64,000 bases of DNA. It comes from Ruegeria pomeroyi. GTDB lineage: Bacteria; Pseudomonadota; Alphaproteobacteria; Rhodobacterales; Rhodobacteraceae. The stretch is taken from contig NZ_JAGQAG010000001.1 in NCBI RefSeq assembly GCF_021405525.1, positions 620,001-684,000 of the forward strand. The letters are read 5' to 3'. The position numbers were made by a program, and so were the translations under genes. This document shows positions 1-10,693 of this stretch, piece after piece (the stretch's first letter is position 1; each line of letters begins with the position of its first letter). The notes below the pieces were generated by a model. That model was not told the DNA's origin, did no database searches, and worked only from the letters and a program-made list of their open reading frames with translations.

Positions 1-1202
1 CGGCCACGGTGGGTTCGCCTTTCTATGTCTATTCCACAGCGACGCTGCTGAGGCATTTCCAGCTGTTTGACGAGGCGCTGGACGGGACAGAGCACCTGAT
101 CTGCTACGCGATGAAGGCGGCCAGCAACCAGGCCATCCTGCGCACCCTTGCGCAGGCAGGGGCGGGGATGGATGTGGTCTCGGTCGGCGAATATCTGCGT
201 GCACGGGCGGCAGGTGTGCCAGGTGAGCGAATCGTCTTTTCCGGCGTCGGCAAGACGGCCGAGGAGATCCGGATCGCGCTCGAAGGTGGCATCCGCCAGT
301 TCAATGTGGAATCCGAACCCGAGATGGAGGTCATCAACGCCATCGCTCTGGAACTGGGCAAGGTGGCGCCGATCACCATCCGGGTGAACCCGGATGTGGA
401 TGCCAAGACGCATGCCAAGATCGCGACCGGCAAGTCCGAGAACAAGTTCGGTATTCCGATCGCGCGCGCCAGCGCGGTCTATGCCCAGGCCGCGGCGTTG
501 CCGGGGCTGGAGGTAGTGGGGATCGACGTTCATATCGGCTCGCAACTCACCGATCTGGCGCCGTTCGAAACCGCCTATCGCAAGGTGGCGGAACTGACCG
601 AGCGACTGCGCGCCGAGGGTCACGATATCCGCAGGCTCGACCTGGGCGGGGGGCTCGGCATTCCCTATACCCGCTCGAACGAGGCGCCGCCGCTGCCGAT
701 GGAATACGGCGCGTTGATCAAGCGGACGCTCGGCCATCTGGGTTGCGAGATCGAGATCGAGCCGGGACGGCTGATCGCGGGCAATGCCGGGCTGATGGTG
801 TCGAAAGTCATCTATGTCAAATCGGGCGAGGGGCGCGATTTCCTGATCCTTGATGCGGCGATGAACGACCTGATCCGCCCGGCCATGTATGACGCCCATC
901 ACGACATCGTGCCGGTGATCGAACGCGAGCCGGGGGTCGAGCCACAGCCCTATGACATCGTTGGACCTGTTTGCGAAACCGGCGATACCTTTGCCAAGGC
1001 GCGGATGATGCCGCCGCTGGCCGCCGGCGATCTGGTGGCGTTTCGCAGCGCCGGCGCCTATGGCGCGGTGATGTCGAGCGAGTACAATACGCGCCCCCTG
1101 ATCCCCGAGGTTTTGGTGCATGGGGATCAATTCGCGGTTATTCGCCCACGCCCGAGCTTTGACGAAATCATAAACCGCGATACCATTCCCTCATGGCTCT
1201 GA
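1..1202 (+). CDS. lysA: Diaminopimelate decarboxylase, 5' end outside the window
   Basis: Decarboxylates meso-diaminopimelate to L-lysine with PLP in the cytosol, the last step of lysine synthesis. The frame is already open at base 3 (A-T-V-G-S-P-F-Y-V-Y), so roughly the first 25 residues lie upstream of the window; the GTG at 9 is an internal valine, not the start. Landmarks are the PLP lysine in CYAMKAASNQ (about residue 36 of the visible part), HIGSQL, the phosphate-binding GGGLGI, EPGR and the active-site loop CETGDTFA near the C terminus. A second fold-type III decarboxylase sits at 30666 but carries ornithine-decarboxylase features (CDSAD loop). The stop lies 39 bp before the preferred start of the next gene. 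Confidence 0.95.
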   Translation, partial: ATVGSPFYVYSTATLLRHFQLFDEALDGTEHLICYAMKAASNQAILRTLAQAGAGMDVVSVGEYLRARAAGVPGERIVFSGVGKTAEEIRIALEGGIRQFNVESEPEMEVINAIALELGKVAPITIRVNPDVDAKTHAKIATGKSENKFGIPIARASAVYAQAAALPGLEVVGIDVHIGSQLTDLAPFETAYRKVAELTERLRAEGHDIRRLDLGGGLGIPYTRSNEAPPLPMEYGALIKRTLGHLGCEIEIEPGRLIAGNAGLMVSKVIYVKSGEGRDFLILDAAMNDLIRPAMYDAHHDIVPVIEREPGVEPQPYDIVGPVCETGDTFAKARMMPPLAAGDLVAFRSAGAYGAVMSSEYNTRPLIPEVLVHGDQFAVIRPRPSFDEIINRDTIPSWL

Positions 1203-1241
1203 CGCGGTGACCTCATCGTGCGGGCCGACAGGAGGCCCGAT

Positions 1242-3800
1242 GTGATCCCGAACCGCCAGCCGAACCTGCCGCTGCCTCGCTTTGCGCTGGGCCTGACCCA
1301 TGCGGGCCTTTGGGCCGAACGGCTGTGGCGGGCGTTCTGGCCGTTCCTTTCGGTTCTGATGCTGACGGCATCACCTCTGCTGCTGGGTCTGCACGCGCTT
1401 GTGCCGCTGGAATGGGCCTGGGGGCTCGCAGCTCTGCTGGCCCTGATGGCGGGTGCGACGCTGGTCATGGGCTTGCGGCGGTTCTGCAGGCCGTCCCGGG
1501 GCGAGGCGCTGTCGCGGCTCGACGCCGCGCTGCCGGGCCGACCGATCCAGACCCTCCTCGATGAACAGGCGGTCGGCGCGCAAGATCCGTCGTCGGCCGC
1601 GCTCTGGCGGGCGCATCAGGCCCGCATGGCGGCGCGGGTCGCAAGCGCCGAACCGGTCGCGCCCGATCTGGTACTGACCAAGCGCGATCCCTATGGTCTG
1701 CGCTTCATGGCGGCGCTGTGTTTCGTCGCGGCGCTTCTCTTTGGCTCGGTCTGGCGGGTGGGGAGCGTGGCCGATCTGGCGCCGGGTGCGGCGCAGGCTG
1801 CGGCAGGGCCAAGCTGGGAAGGCTGGATCGAGCCTCCACGCTATACCGGTCTGCCGACGCTCTATCTGAACGACCAGAACGATGAGGTGCTGCAACTGCC
1901 GCAGGGCAGCCGTATCACGCTGCGGTTCTATGGCGAGCTAGGGCAGCTGCGTCTGGCCGAGGATGTCTCGGGCATACCGGTGGAGCGCCCCGAACACCCG
2001 GAACAGACGGTTGAGGTCACTCGCAGTGGCCCCTTCGAGATCGAAGGGCGCGGGGGGCGCGGATGGCAAGTGGTGATGCTGTCGGACAATGCCCCGCAGG
2101 TCGAGATCGTGGGTGCGGCCGAGACCCAAGCAGGCGGAAAGATGGTCCTGCCTTTTGCCGCAATGGACGACTATGGCATCACCGGTGGGCGGGCTATCAT
2201 CGCACTGGATATCGAGGCGGTTGACCGCCGACATGGGCTACGGGTCGAGCCCGAACCGCGCGACCCGGTGGTCGCCGATTTGCCCTTGCCGATCACCGGG
2301 GACCGGCGCGAATTCACCGAGAACCTGATCGAGGATTTTTCGCAGCATCCGTGGGCACACTTGCCGGTGACGATTACCTTGATCGCCAGCGATGCGGCGG
2401 GGCAGGAGGCCGAGACGTTGCCCTTTGGCACGATGTTGCCGGCGCGGCGGTTCTTTGATCCCTTGGCAGGGGCTGTGATCGAACAGCGCCGCGACCTGCT
2501 GTGGTCGCGCGACAACGCCCCGCGTGTGTCCCAGATATTGCGCGCGATTTCGCACCGCCCCGACGACGTGTTCCGCTCGCAGACAGCCTATCTGCGTCTG
2601 CGGGTCATTCTGCGCCGGATGGAGGCGTTGCAGCGATTTGGCCTGCAACCCGCACAGCAGGAGGAGATCGCCCAGGCGCTTTGGGATCTGGCGATCATGC
2701 TCGAGGACGGCACCCTGTCGGACGCGCTGGAGCGGATGCGCCGGGCTCAGGAGCGACTGAGCGAGGCGATGAAGAACGGCGCCTCGGACGAAGAAATCGC
2801 AGAACTGATGCAGGAGTTGCGCGAGGCGACACAGGACTATCTGAGGCAACTGGCGCAGAATCAGCAGAACGAGCAGGATGGCGAGCGGCAGGCGCAAGAG
2901 GGCGAGCGCCTGCAAATGACGCAGGACGACCTGCAAAAGATGATGGACCGCATCCAGGAACTGATGGAACAGGGCCGCATGGCCGAGGCGCAGCAGGCGC
3001 TGGAAGAGTTCCAGCAGATGATGGAGAACATGCGTGTCACCCAGGGACAGGGCGACAGTGGACAGTCCGAGGGTCAACGCGCGATGGAGGGGCTGGCCGA
3101 GACGCTGCGCAACCAGCAAGGACTGAGCGATCAGGCCTTTCGCGATCTTCAGGAACAGTTCAACCCCGGTGCGCAGGCAGGGGAGAGCCAGCAGAACGAA
3201 GGCCGCAATGGGGGCCAGGGCCGGGGGCAAAGCCACGAGGGCGAGGGCCAGGGCAGCCGACAGTCTGGAACCGGACAGGATGGCGCGCAACCGGGTGAGC
3301 CCGGCGAGACCGGCGAAGGATCGCTGGCCGACCGGCAGCAGGCATTGCGTAACGAATTGGGGCGGCAGGAACAGAACCTGCCCGGTCAGGGTACCCCCGA
3401 GGGCGACGCCGCGCGCGAGGCATTGGATCGCGCCGGGCGCGCGATGGAGGGCGCCGAGGAGGCGCTGCGCGAGAACGATCTGGCCGAGGCAATCGACCGC
3501 CAGGCCGAGGCGATGGAAGCCATGCGCGAGGGCATGCGTTCGCTGGGCGAGGCGCTGGCGCAGCAAAGCCAGCCGGGACAAGGCAGCCAGGAAGGCGATC
3601 AGCGCGCCCGCAGCCAGGACCCGTTGGGGCGCACTCCCGGTTCTCAGGGGGGTGTCGACACCGACGAGTCGCTGGTACCGGGCGATGATGTTTATCGCCG
3701 GGCGCGGGATCTGCTTGACGAGATCCGACGCCGCTCTGGAGAAAGTGATCGGCCCAAGATCGAACGCGACTATCTCAAGCGCCTGCTCGACCGGTTCTGA
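1242..3800 (+). CDS. TIGR02302 family protein (DUF4175-like), large membrane-anchored coiled-coil protein
   Basis: About 852 residues. The frame opens at GTG 1218, but GTG 1242 is preferred because AGGAGG (1230-1235) sits 6 bp before it. Two hydrophobic segments follow near the N terminus (around residues 25-75), with another near residue 155. A central domain of about 300 residues precedes a long Gln/Glu/Met-rich helical region (about 480-620) that looks like coiled coil, then a low-complexity Gly/Gln/Glu stretch and a charged C terminus ending KRLLDRF. I recognise the family as TIGR02302, widespread in alphaproteobacteria and without an assigned function. The long helices and anchor suggest a structural or envelope role; that is inference only. 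It follows lysA closely and may be co-transcribed with it. Confidence 0.8.
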   Translation: MIPNRQPNLPLPRFALGLTHAGLWAERLWRAFWPFLSVLMLTASPLLLGLHALVPLEWAWGLAALLALMAGATLVMGLRRFCRPSRGEALSRLDAALPGRPIQTLLDEQAVGAQDPSSAALWRAHQARMAARVASAEPVAPDLVLTKRDPYGLRFMAALCFVAALLFGSVWRVGSVADLAPGAAQAAAGPSWEGWIEPPRYTGLPTLYLNDQNDEVLQLPQGSRITLRFYGELGQLRLAEDVSGIPVERPEHPEQTVEVTRSGPFEIEGRGGRGWQVVMLSDNAPQVEIVGAAETQAGGKMVLPFAAMDDYGITGGRAIIALDIEAVDRRHGLRVEPEPRDPVVADLPLPITGDRREFTENLIEDFSQHPWAHLPVTITLIASDAAGQEAETLPFGTMLPARRFFDPLAGAVIEQRRDLLWSRDNAPRVSQILRAISHRPDDVFRSQTAYLRLRVILRRMEALQRFGLQPAQQEEIAQALWDLAIMLEDGTLSDALERMRRAQERLSEAMKNGASDEEIAELMQELREATQDYLRQLAQNQQNEQDGERQAQEGERLQMTQDDLQKMMDRIQELMEQGRMAEAQQALEEFQQMMENMRVTQGQGDSGQSEGQRAMEGLAETLRNQQGLSDQAFRDLQEQFNPGAQAGESQQNEGRNGGQGRGQSHEGEGQGSRQSGTGQDGAQPGEPGETGEGSLADRQQALRNELGRQEQNLPGQGTPEGDAAREALDRAGRAMEGAEEALRENDLAEAIDRQAEAMEAMREGMRSLGEALAQQSQPGQGSQEGDQRARSQDPLGRTPGSQGGVDTDESLVPGDDVYRRARDLLDEIRRRSGESDRPKIERDYLKRLLDRF

Positions 3801-3818
3801 GGAAGGTTCTCGGGTGCT

Positions 3819-4637
3819 TTATCGCGGCATCAGGTCGCCGGCTTGTGCCTCGAGCCAGAGCCGCGCCTGATCCACTAGCGCCACATAGGCGCTGAGCATC
3901 GGGTCCGCCTGCGGCAGGGTCCGCGCCACCAGCGGGGCGTTCGCGTAAAGCAGGAACAGCACTGCACCAAAGATCAGCATCATCAGGAAACCGCGCATGA
4001 AACCGCCGGGACGGCGCTTTCGGGCAGGACCGGCATGTACAGTCGCAGGCGCAACCGCTGACCCGTCCGAGTTGCGCAGACTTGAATTGATTTCCTCGAT
4101 ATCCGGCAATAGGCCCCGGCGCGAGGTACTATCGGCCTCTTGTGCCACTGGTTCCTGGCCGCGCATCCTGGCCATACGGTCCTGGGCTTCGCGCGCGCGG
4201 CGGCCGGGTTCGTCGCCGGGATAGGCATCAAGACCCAGATCGGGCTGGCTTTCCAGCGCTTCGGTTTCGCGCGCGCGCAATTCAGCCTCGCGCGCGGCCT
4301 CTTCGCGCAAGATGTCCGAGACATCGGGGCCGACGCCGCGGCCCAGCGCGGGCTCCGCCGGCTCGGGGTCGTTGTCGAAATCATCCTCATCCTCGTCCCA
4401 GTCGTCCTGATCGTCGCGCTGGTCCGGGCTTTCGTTGGTGTCTTCTTCGGGGACTGGTGTCGGATTGGACGCGAAACCGTCCCCGGCATCGCCTTGATCC
4501 GTGTCGAGTGCCTCACCAGCGGGGGGCTGAAACCAGGTATGGCCGCAGTTTGAGCATTGTACATCGCGGCCTTCGGGCGGGATAACCTCGTCTGGCACCT
4601 CGTATTGGGCGTCGCAATTCGGACATGTCAGACGCAT
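3819..4637 (-). CDS. MJ0042-type zinc-ribbon membrane protein
   Basis: 272 residues. The N terminus is a zinc ribbon with CPNC (Cys5, Cys8) and CSNC (Cys28, Cys31) around an MJ0042-like core (QYEVPDEVIPPEGRDVQC). A long acidic stretch rich in Asp/Glu (about 50-100) and a charged helical region follow. One membrane segment (GFLMMLIFGAVLFLLY, about 215-235) precedes a short C-terminal domain with two Trp/Leu-rich helices. It is divergent from ftsE, sharing a 194-bp upstream region. Alphaproteobacterial members often sit beside ftsEX; a role linked to envelope or division is inference. It is convergent with the TIGR02302 gene, 18 bp away. Confidence 0.8.
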   Translation of the reverse strand: MRLTCPNCDAQYEVPDEVIPPEGRDVQCSNCGHTWFQPPAGEALDTDQGDAGDGFASNPTPVPEEDTNESPDQRDDQDDWDEDEDDFDNDPEPAEPALGRGVGPDVSDILREEAAREAELRARETEALESQPDLGLDAYPGDEPGRRAREAQDRMARMRGQEPVAQEADSTSRRGLLPDIEEINSSLRNSDGSAVAPATVHAGPARKRRPGGFMRGFLMMLIFGAVLFLLYANAPLVARTLPQADPMLSAYVALVDQARLWLEAQAGDLMPR

Positions 4638-4831
4638 GCTGTCTCCCGGTTTCTTCGTTCTGCCTGATCTTCGTTTTTCCGCTGATCATAGGCGCTTGCG
4701 CCAATCGCGGGAAGAGCGTTTTGCGGCAAGGACCCGCGAGTGTCGCCCAACGGACTCAGCAGCCAGGCAGGCGGGCATTGAAACCGCGTGCCCCATCGGG
4801 CAAGAAGAGCCGGAAACGTCAGGGGGCCGAT

Positions 4832-5509
4832 GTGATCGAGCTTGAGAATGTGGGCTATAGCTATGGGGGCGGTGAATTGCTGGACGATATCTCGGTTGAG
4901 CTGTCGCCGGGGTCTTTCCATTTCCTGACCGGCCCCTCGGGTTCTGGCAAGACCACGCTGCTGAAACTCTGCTACGGGGCGCTGCTGGCGACCTCGGGCC
5001 AAGTGCGCGCCTTTGGCGAGGATATGCGGCGGCTGGATCGGGATCAGATGGCGCTGTTCCGCCGCCGCATCGGTGTGGTGCATCAAGATTGCCGATTCCT
5101 CGACCATCTGCCGCTGGCCGAGAACATCGCATTGCCGCTCACTGTTTCAGGCCATGATCTGGAGGGCGAGCAGGAGAATTTGCGTGAGTTGATGGCTTGG
5201 GTCGGGCTGTCAAAACGGGCCGAGGCCCTGCCACCGGAACTGTCGGGGGGTGAGCGCCAGCGCGCGGCACTGGCCCGTGCGGTGATCATGTCACCCGATG
5301 TGGTGGTAGCGGATGAACCCACCGGAAACGTCGACTGGGAGATGTCGCAGCGGCTGTTGCAGCTGCTGGTCGAGCTGAACCGGATGGGCAAGACAGTGCT
5401 GATCGCCACCCATGACCTAAGCCTGATCCGCGCCGCTAAAAGCCAGGTTCAGGCGCGTGTGCTGCGAATCTCGAATAAGCGGCTGCAACTGGCGGGGGCG
5501 GATCTGTGA
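4832..5509 (+). CDS. ftsE: Cell division ATP-binding protein FtsE
   Basis: Cytoplasmic ATPase of the FtsEX complex, which couples division to activation of periplasmic cell-wall hydrolases. 225 residues, the usual FtsE size. The frame is open from 4625, but GTG 4832 fits: it follows AGGGGG at 4821-4826 and yields the classic start VIELENVGYSYGGG. Motifs in order: Walker A GPSGSGKTT, the ABC signature LSGGERQRAALA, Walker B VVVADEPTGN and the switch histidine in ATHDLS. The end overlaps ftsX by 4 bp (GTGA), indicating translational coupling. Confidence 0.95.
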   Translation: MIELENVGYSYGGGELLDDISVELSPGSFHFLTGPSGSGKTTLLKLCYGALLATSGQVRAFGEDMRRLDRDQMALFRRRIGVVHQDCRFLDHLPLAENIALPLTVSGHDLEGEQENLRELMAWVGLSKRAEALPPELSGGERQRAALARAVIMSPDVVVADEPTGNVDWEMSQRLLQLLVELNRMGKTVLIATHDLSLIRAAKSQVQARVLRISNKRLQLAGADL

Positions 5510-6405
5510 GCAAGGGAACGATCCGTGCATTGCTGATGGCCGACAAACAGGCCGACCGGGTGGTGCCGCCCTCGGGCTTTACCGCGCAGCTGACACTGTT
5601 CGTCTCCGGCGCCATGGCCTTTCTGGCGGTGTTTGCGCTGGCGTTGTCGCTGGCTTCGGGGCGGCTGGCGGATCGCTGGGCCTCGGAACTGGCCCAGGCG
5701 GCAACGCTGCGGATCAACGCGCCCGCCGATCAGGTCGCCGCACAGACGCAGGCGGCGCTCTCGATCCTGAAACAGACACCTGGTGTGGCCGAGGCCCGCG
5801 CGCTGAGCCGCGAGGAACAGGCGGCGCTGCTGGCGCCCTGGCTTGGGCCTGATGTACCGTTGGACACCCTGCCGGTGCCGCAACTGATCGAGATCGTTGG
5901 CGGCGAGCCCGCCTATGACGCACAGGGGTTGCGATTGCGACTGGTGGCCGAGGTTCCGGGCGCTGTGTTGGATGATCACCGGCGCTGGCGCGAGCCGCTG
6001 GTGGATGCCGCCAATTCGCTGCGCCGTCTGGCGCTGGTGTCGATCCTGCTGATCGGTGGCGCCACGGCGGCGATGATCACGCTGGCGGCCAATGCCGCGC
6101 TGGCGGCCAATGCGCAGGTTATCGAGGTTTTGCGGCTTGTTGGCGCGCGCGACCGCTATATCGCGGGCGCCTTCGTGCGCCGGTTCACCCTGCGGGCGTT
6201 GATCGGGTCCGCCGTGGGGGTGGTGCTGGGCATGGGCGGAGTGTTGTTGCTGCCCGAAGCCTCGGACGAGGGTGGCTTTCTGACCGGGCTCGGTTTTCGT
6301 GGTGCCGGTTGGCTGCTGCCTTTGTTGATCCCGGTTCTGGGCGCTGTGGTTGCGTTTGCCGCAACCTGGAACGCGGCCCGACGCAGGTTGAAGGAGCTTG
6401 CATGA
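5506..6405 (+). CDS. ftsX: Cell division protein FtsX
   Basis: Membrane partner of FtsE. 299 residues, starting at GTG 5506 inside the ftsE stop. One membrane segment follows a short cytoplasmic N terminus (about residues 27-50). A periplasmic domain of about 120 residues with PxPQLIEIVGG comes next, then three more hydrophobic segments (about 180-205, 225-250 and 270-290), matching the four-helix FtsX fold. The region VLRLVGARDRYIAGAFVRRF is the typical FtsX/MacB-type coupling segment. The stop overlaps plsC by ATGA. Confidence 0.93.
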   Translation: MSKGTIRALLMADKQADRVVPPSGFTAQLTLFVSGAMAFLAVFALALSLASGRLADRWASELAQAATLRINAPADQVAAQTQAALSILKQTPGVAEARALSREEQAALLAPWLGPDVPLDTLPVPQLIEIVGGEPAYDAQGLRLRLVAEVPGAVLDDHRRWREPLVDAANSLRRLALVSILLIGGATAAMITLAANAALAANAQVIEVLRLVGARDRYIAGAFVRRFTLRALIGSAVGVVLGMGGVLLLPEASDEGGFLTGLGFRGAGWLLPLLIPVLGAVVAFAATWNAARRRLKELA

Positions 6406-7133
6406 TGATCCAGTGGGTGCGTTCCATCGTCTTTACCATCGTCATTTACATCTGGATGGCCATCCTGGGGCTGCTCTTCACCCCTTATGCGCTGGTCTCG
6501 AAGAAGGGCGCGCTCAGGGCCTGCAAGCTATATGCCCGCAGCACGATCTGGATGGCGCGCTGGATGGTCGGCATTCAGGGCGAGATACGCGGGCCGGTTC
6601 CGACGGGTGAGGTGCTGATCGCCGCCAAGCATCAGTCTTTCTTTGACATCCTGCTGATCTTTCACGCCGTGCCGCATGGCAAGTTCATCATGAAACGCGA
6701 GCTTTTGTGGACGCCCGTGATCGGGGTCTATGCCAAGCGGCTGGGCTGTATTCCGGTGAACAGGGGCAAGCGCGGTGCAGCGGTGGCCAAGATGGTCAAG
6801 GACGTGGCCAAGGAATTCGCCGAACCCGGTCAGCTGGTAATCTATCCGCAGGGGACCCGGGTCGCGCCGGGCGTATCCAAACCCTACAAGGTAGGCAGTG
6901 CCGTCCTTTACGAGGGGTTGCAATACAGCTGCATCCCGGTGGCGACCAATGTGGGGTTGTTCTGGCCGCGTGACGGGCTTCTGCGCAAGCCGGGGCGCGC
7001 GATCGTGGAGTTCCTCGAGCCGATTCCGCCGGGGGTGCCGCGCGACGCCTTCATGCGACGGCTGGAGACCGAGATCGAGGGCGCCTCGGACCGGTTGATG
7101 CGTGAAGCAGGATATGAGAACGCTCAGAGTTGA
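6402..7133 (+). CDS. plsC: 1-acyl-sn-glycerol-3-phosphate acyltransferase
   Basis: Acylates lysophosphatidic acid to phosphatidic acid at the inner membrane. 243 residues from ATG 6402, which overlaps the ftsX stop and follows AAGGAG at 6391-6396. An N-terminal membrane segment (about residues 5-28) precedes the HX4D catalytic motif HQSFFD. The substrate-binding block is VNRGKRG. The third motif reads YPQGTR rather than the usual PEGTR, a Glu-to-Gln change also seen in some relatives. The C-terminal VAPGVSKPYKVG block agrees with PlsC. The third gene of an ftsE-ftsX-plsC operon. Confidence 0.9.
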   Translation: MMIQWVRSIVFTIVIYIWMAILGLLFTPYALVSKKGALRACKLYARSTIWMARWMVGIQGEIRGPVPTGEVLIAAKHQSFFDILLIFHAVPHGKFIMKRELLWTPVIGVYAKRLGCIPVNRGKRGAAVAKMVKDVAKEFAEPGQLVIYPQGTRVAPGVSKPYKVGSAVLYEGLQYSCIPVATNVGLFWPRDGLLRKPGRAIVEFLEPIPPGVPRDAFMRRLETEIEGASDRLMREAGYENAQS

Positions 7134-7142
7134 GGCATGACA

Positions 7143-7205
7143 GGGGGCGCTGCCCCCGTCGCCTGACGGCGACTCCCCCGGAGTATTTCGAGCGAAATGA
7201 AGCCT
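7143..7205. repeat. Double-hairpin intergenic repeat of Rhodobacteraceae type
   Basis: Two adjacent perfect stem-loops: GGGGGC/GCCCCC (7143-7148 with 7152-7157) and GTCGCC/GGCGAC (7158-7163 with 7168-7173). They are followed by the phrase CCCCCGGAGTATTT and, a few bases on, AATGAAG. From memory, this order of elements recurs in many copies between genes in Roseobacter and Rhodobacter chromosomes. Only this copy was noticed in the window. It lies 9 bp after plsC and may help end or stabilise that transcript. Confidence 0.6.
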
Positions 7206-7221
7206 TGAGGGCGCGTATGAC

Positions 7222-7255
7222 GGGGCGGCGGTGCTGCCGCCCCGAAGCGTTTTAG
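7222..7255 (+). terminator. Candidate terminator between plsC and lpdA (convergent)
   Basis: Perfect stem GGGGCGGC (7222-7229) with GCCGCCCC (7236-7243), a short loop, then GAAGCGTTTT on the plus strand. It fits a terminator for the ftsEX-plsC transcript and may also serve lpdA from the other side, although the minus-strand side lacks a T run. Confidence 0.5.
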
Positions 7256-7257
7256 GG

Positions 7258-8646
7258 TTACGAGTGGATTGGGCCGTCGCCGCAGGCCAGCGCAGCCTCG
7301 CGCACCGCCTCGGAATAGGTCGGGTGCGCGTGGCATGTCAGCGCCAGATCCTCGGCCGAGGCGCCGAATTCCATCGCGACGCAGACCTCGTGGATCAGCT
7401 CGCCCGCCGCCGGGCCGATGATGTGGGCGCCAAGGATGCGGTCGGTCTCCTTGTCGGCGAGGATCTTGACGAAACCGTCGCCCGCGAAGTTGGCCTTGGC
7501 GCGGCCATTGCCCATGAACATGAACTTGCCGACCTTGTAGGCGCGGCCCGCCTCCTTGAGGCTTTGTTCGGTTTCGCCCACATTGGCGACCTCGGGCGTG
7601 GTGTAGATCACGCCGGGGATGACGCCGTAGTTGACATGGCCATGCTTGCCAGCGACCTGCTCGGCGGCGGCCATGCCTTCGTCCTCGGCCTTGTGAGCGA
7701 GCATCGGGCCTTCGATCACGTCACCGATGGCGTAGATGCCGGGCACGTTGGTCTGCCAGTCCTTGCCGACCTTGATCTGGCCGCGCTGGGTCATCTCGAT
7801 CCCCAGCTTGTCGAGGCCCAGACCGGCGGTATAGGGTTTGCGCCCAGTGGCGACTAGCACGGTATCGGCTTCGATCTCGTGCTCGGTGTCCTTTTTCATC
7901 AGCTTGTAGGTGACCTTGGCCTTGCCCCTGGCCACTTCGGTCTTTTGCACTGCGGCGCCCATGACGAAGTTCAGGCCCTGCTTTTTCAGGATGCGCTGGA
8001 AGGTCTTTTGCACCTCGCCATCCATGCCGGGGGTGATCACGTCGAGGAATTCGACCACGGTCACCTCGGCACCCAGGCGCGCATAGACCGAGCCCAGTTC
8101 CAGCCCGATGACACCGGCGCCGATCACCACCATGGATTTCGGGATCTTGCCCAGTTCCAGCGCGCCGGTGGAGGTCACGACGGTTTTCTCGTCCACCTCG
8201 ACACCGGGCAGCGAGGCGGGCTCGGACCCCGAGGCGATGATGATGTTCTTGGCCTCGTGGGTGTCGTCGCCCACCTGCACCTTGCCCGCGGCAGGGATGG
8301 TGGCCCAGCCCTTGATCCAGTCGATCTTGTTCTTCTTGAACAGGAATTCGATGCCCTTGGTGTTGCCCTCGATCACCTCGTCCTTGTAGGCGAGCATCTG
8401 TTTCCAGTCGACCGAGGGCGCCTTGCCCTTGAGCCCCATCTTGGCAAAGTTGTGCTGCGCCTCGTGCAGGCTGTGCGAGGCATGCAGCAGCGCCTTGGAG
8501 GGGATGCAGCCCACGTTCAGGCAGGTGCCGCCCAGGGTTTCGCGGCCTTCGACCACGGCGGTCTTCAGTCCCAGCTGGGCGCAGCGGATGGCGCAGACAT
8601 AGCCGCCGGGACCGGCGCCGATTACGATGACGTCATAGTTAGCCAT
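7258..8646 (-). CDS. lpdA: Dihydrolipoyl dehydrogenase (E3)
   Basis: FAD enzyme that reoxidises dihydrolipoyl groups of 2-oxo acid dehydrogenases using NAD+. 462 residues. The N-terminal FAD motif [16 protein letters not shown] is followed by the redox disulfide [13 protein letters not shown] (near residues 37-51), a second dinucleotide-binding motif [14 protein letters not shown] and the C-terminal catalytic His-Glu block HAHPTYSEA. It is the last gene of the suc operon, separated from odhB by one small gene, so it most likely serves 2-oxoglutarate dehydrogenase. Confidence 0.96.
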   Translation of the reverse strand: MANYDVIVIGAGPGGYVCAIRCAQLGLKTAVVEGRETLGGTCLNVGCIPSKALLHASHSLHEAQHNFAKMGLKGKAPSVDWKQMLAYKDEVIEGNTKGIEFLFKKNKIDWIKGWATIPAAGKVQVGDDTHEAKNIIIASGSEPASLPGVEVDEKTVVTSTGALELGKIPKSMVVIGAGVIGLELGSVYARLGAEVTVVEFLDVITPGMDGEVQKTFQRILKKQGLNFVMGAAVQKTEVARGKAKVTYKLMKKDTEHEIEADTVLVATGRKPYTAGLGLDKLGIEMTQRGQIKVGKDWQTNVPGIYAIGDVIEGPMLAHKAEDEGMAAAEQVAGKHGHVNYGVIPGVIYTTPEVANVGETEQSLKEAGRAYKVGKFMFMGNGRAKANFAGDGFVKILADKETDRILGAHIIGPAAGELIHEVCVAMEFGASAEDLALTCHAHPTYSEAVREAALACGDGPIHS

Positions 8647-8717
8647 TTTAACTCTCCTTCGTGTGCGCCGGGTGGGGTAGTGCGGCCCGGTGCCTGAAAT
8701 GTCGTGCCGGTGCCGGA

Positions 8718-8987
8718 TCAGACCGGCGTCAGCAGCTTCACCGTGATATGGGCAATGCCGCCGCGTTCGTGGTGCATGGCCAGTTCTTCGCTGTCGAAGA
8801 AGGCCTTGGCCGAGGCGAGGTCGGTGATCTCGAACAAAGCCACCGCATGATCGGCGCGATCAGGGTCGCGCCAGATATGCAAATCGCGGATGCCCGCGGC
8901 CTTGCGCATCGCGCGATCCTCGCGGAACACCTTGAGCCAGGCGTCGAAATCGGCCACATCGGCCTGCCAGAGGGCGTGGGTTGCCAT
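8718..8987 (-). CDS. Small conserved protein, likely dimeric alpha/beta-barrel fold
   Basis: 89 residues, complete frame [20 protein letters not shown]... The alternation of short strands and helices, with Trp, His and a DLHIWRDP block in the middle, resembles antibiotic-biosynthesis monooxygenase or cyclase-like ferredoxin-type barrels. No catalytic residues can be assigned. It lies between odhB and lpdA on the same strand, with 71 bp to lpdA and 182 bp to odhB. Presence in the operon does not by itself show a role in oxo-acid oxidation. Confidence 0.7.
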   Translation of the reverse strand: MATHALWQADVADFDAWLKVFREDRAMRKAAGIRDLHIWRDPDRADHAVALFEITDLASAKAFFDSEELAMHHERGGIAHITVKLLTPV

Positions 8988-9132
8988 GGGTCAGTGTCCT
9001 TTTAATCCGGCATGTAAGGCAGCGGGTCGCCGATGCGTGACCCGGAGCGCGGCGAATCTGGATAGCATTCCGTCAATCATCTGATCCGTCATACTCGGCT
9101 TTCTTGTCTGTCCGGCCTGAGATGGTTTCGGC

Positions 9133-9154
9133 CTCGCACCGGACATGGTGCGAG
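9133..9154 (-). other. Intercistronic hairpin downstream of odhB
   Basis: Perfect 8-bp stem CTCGCACC (9133-9140) with GGTGCGAG (9147-9154) and a 6-nt loop, located 15 bp after the odhB stop on the minus strand. No T run follows, so it looks like a stability or processing hairpin rather than a full terminator. The rest of the 182-bp gap shows nothing else recognisable. Confidence 0.45.
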
Positions 9155-9169
9155 ACCGGTTGTCTTTGA

Positions 9170-10690
<1,521 letters not shown>

Positions 10691-10693
10691 CGC

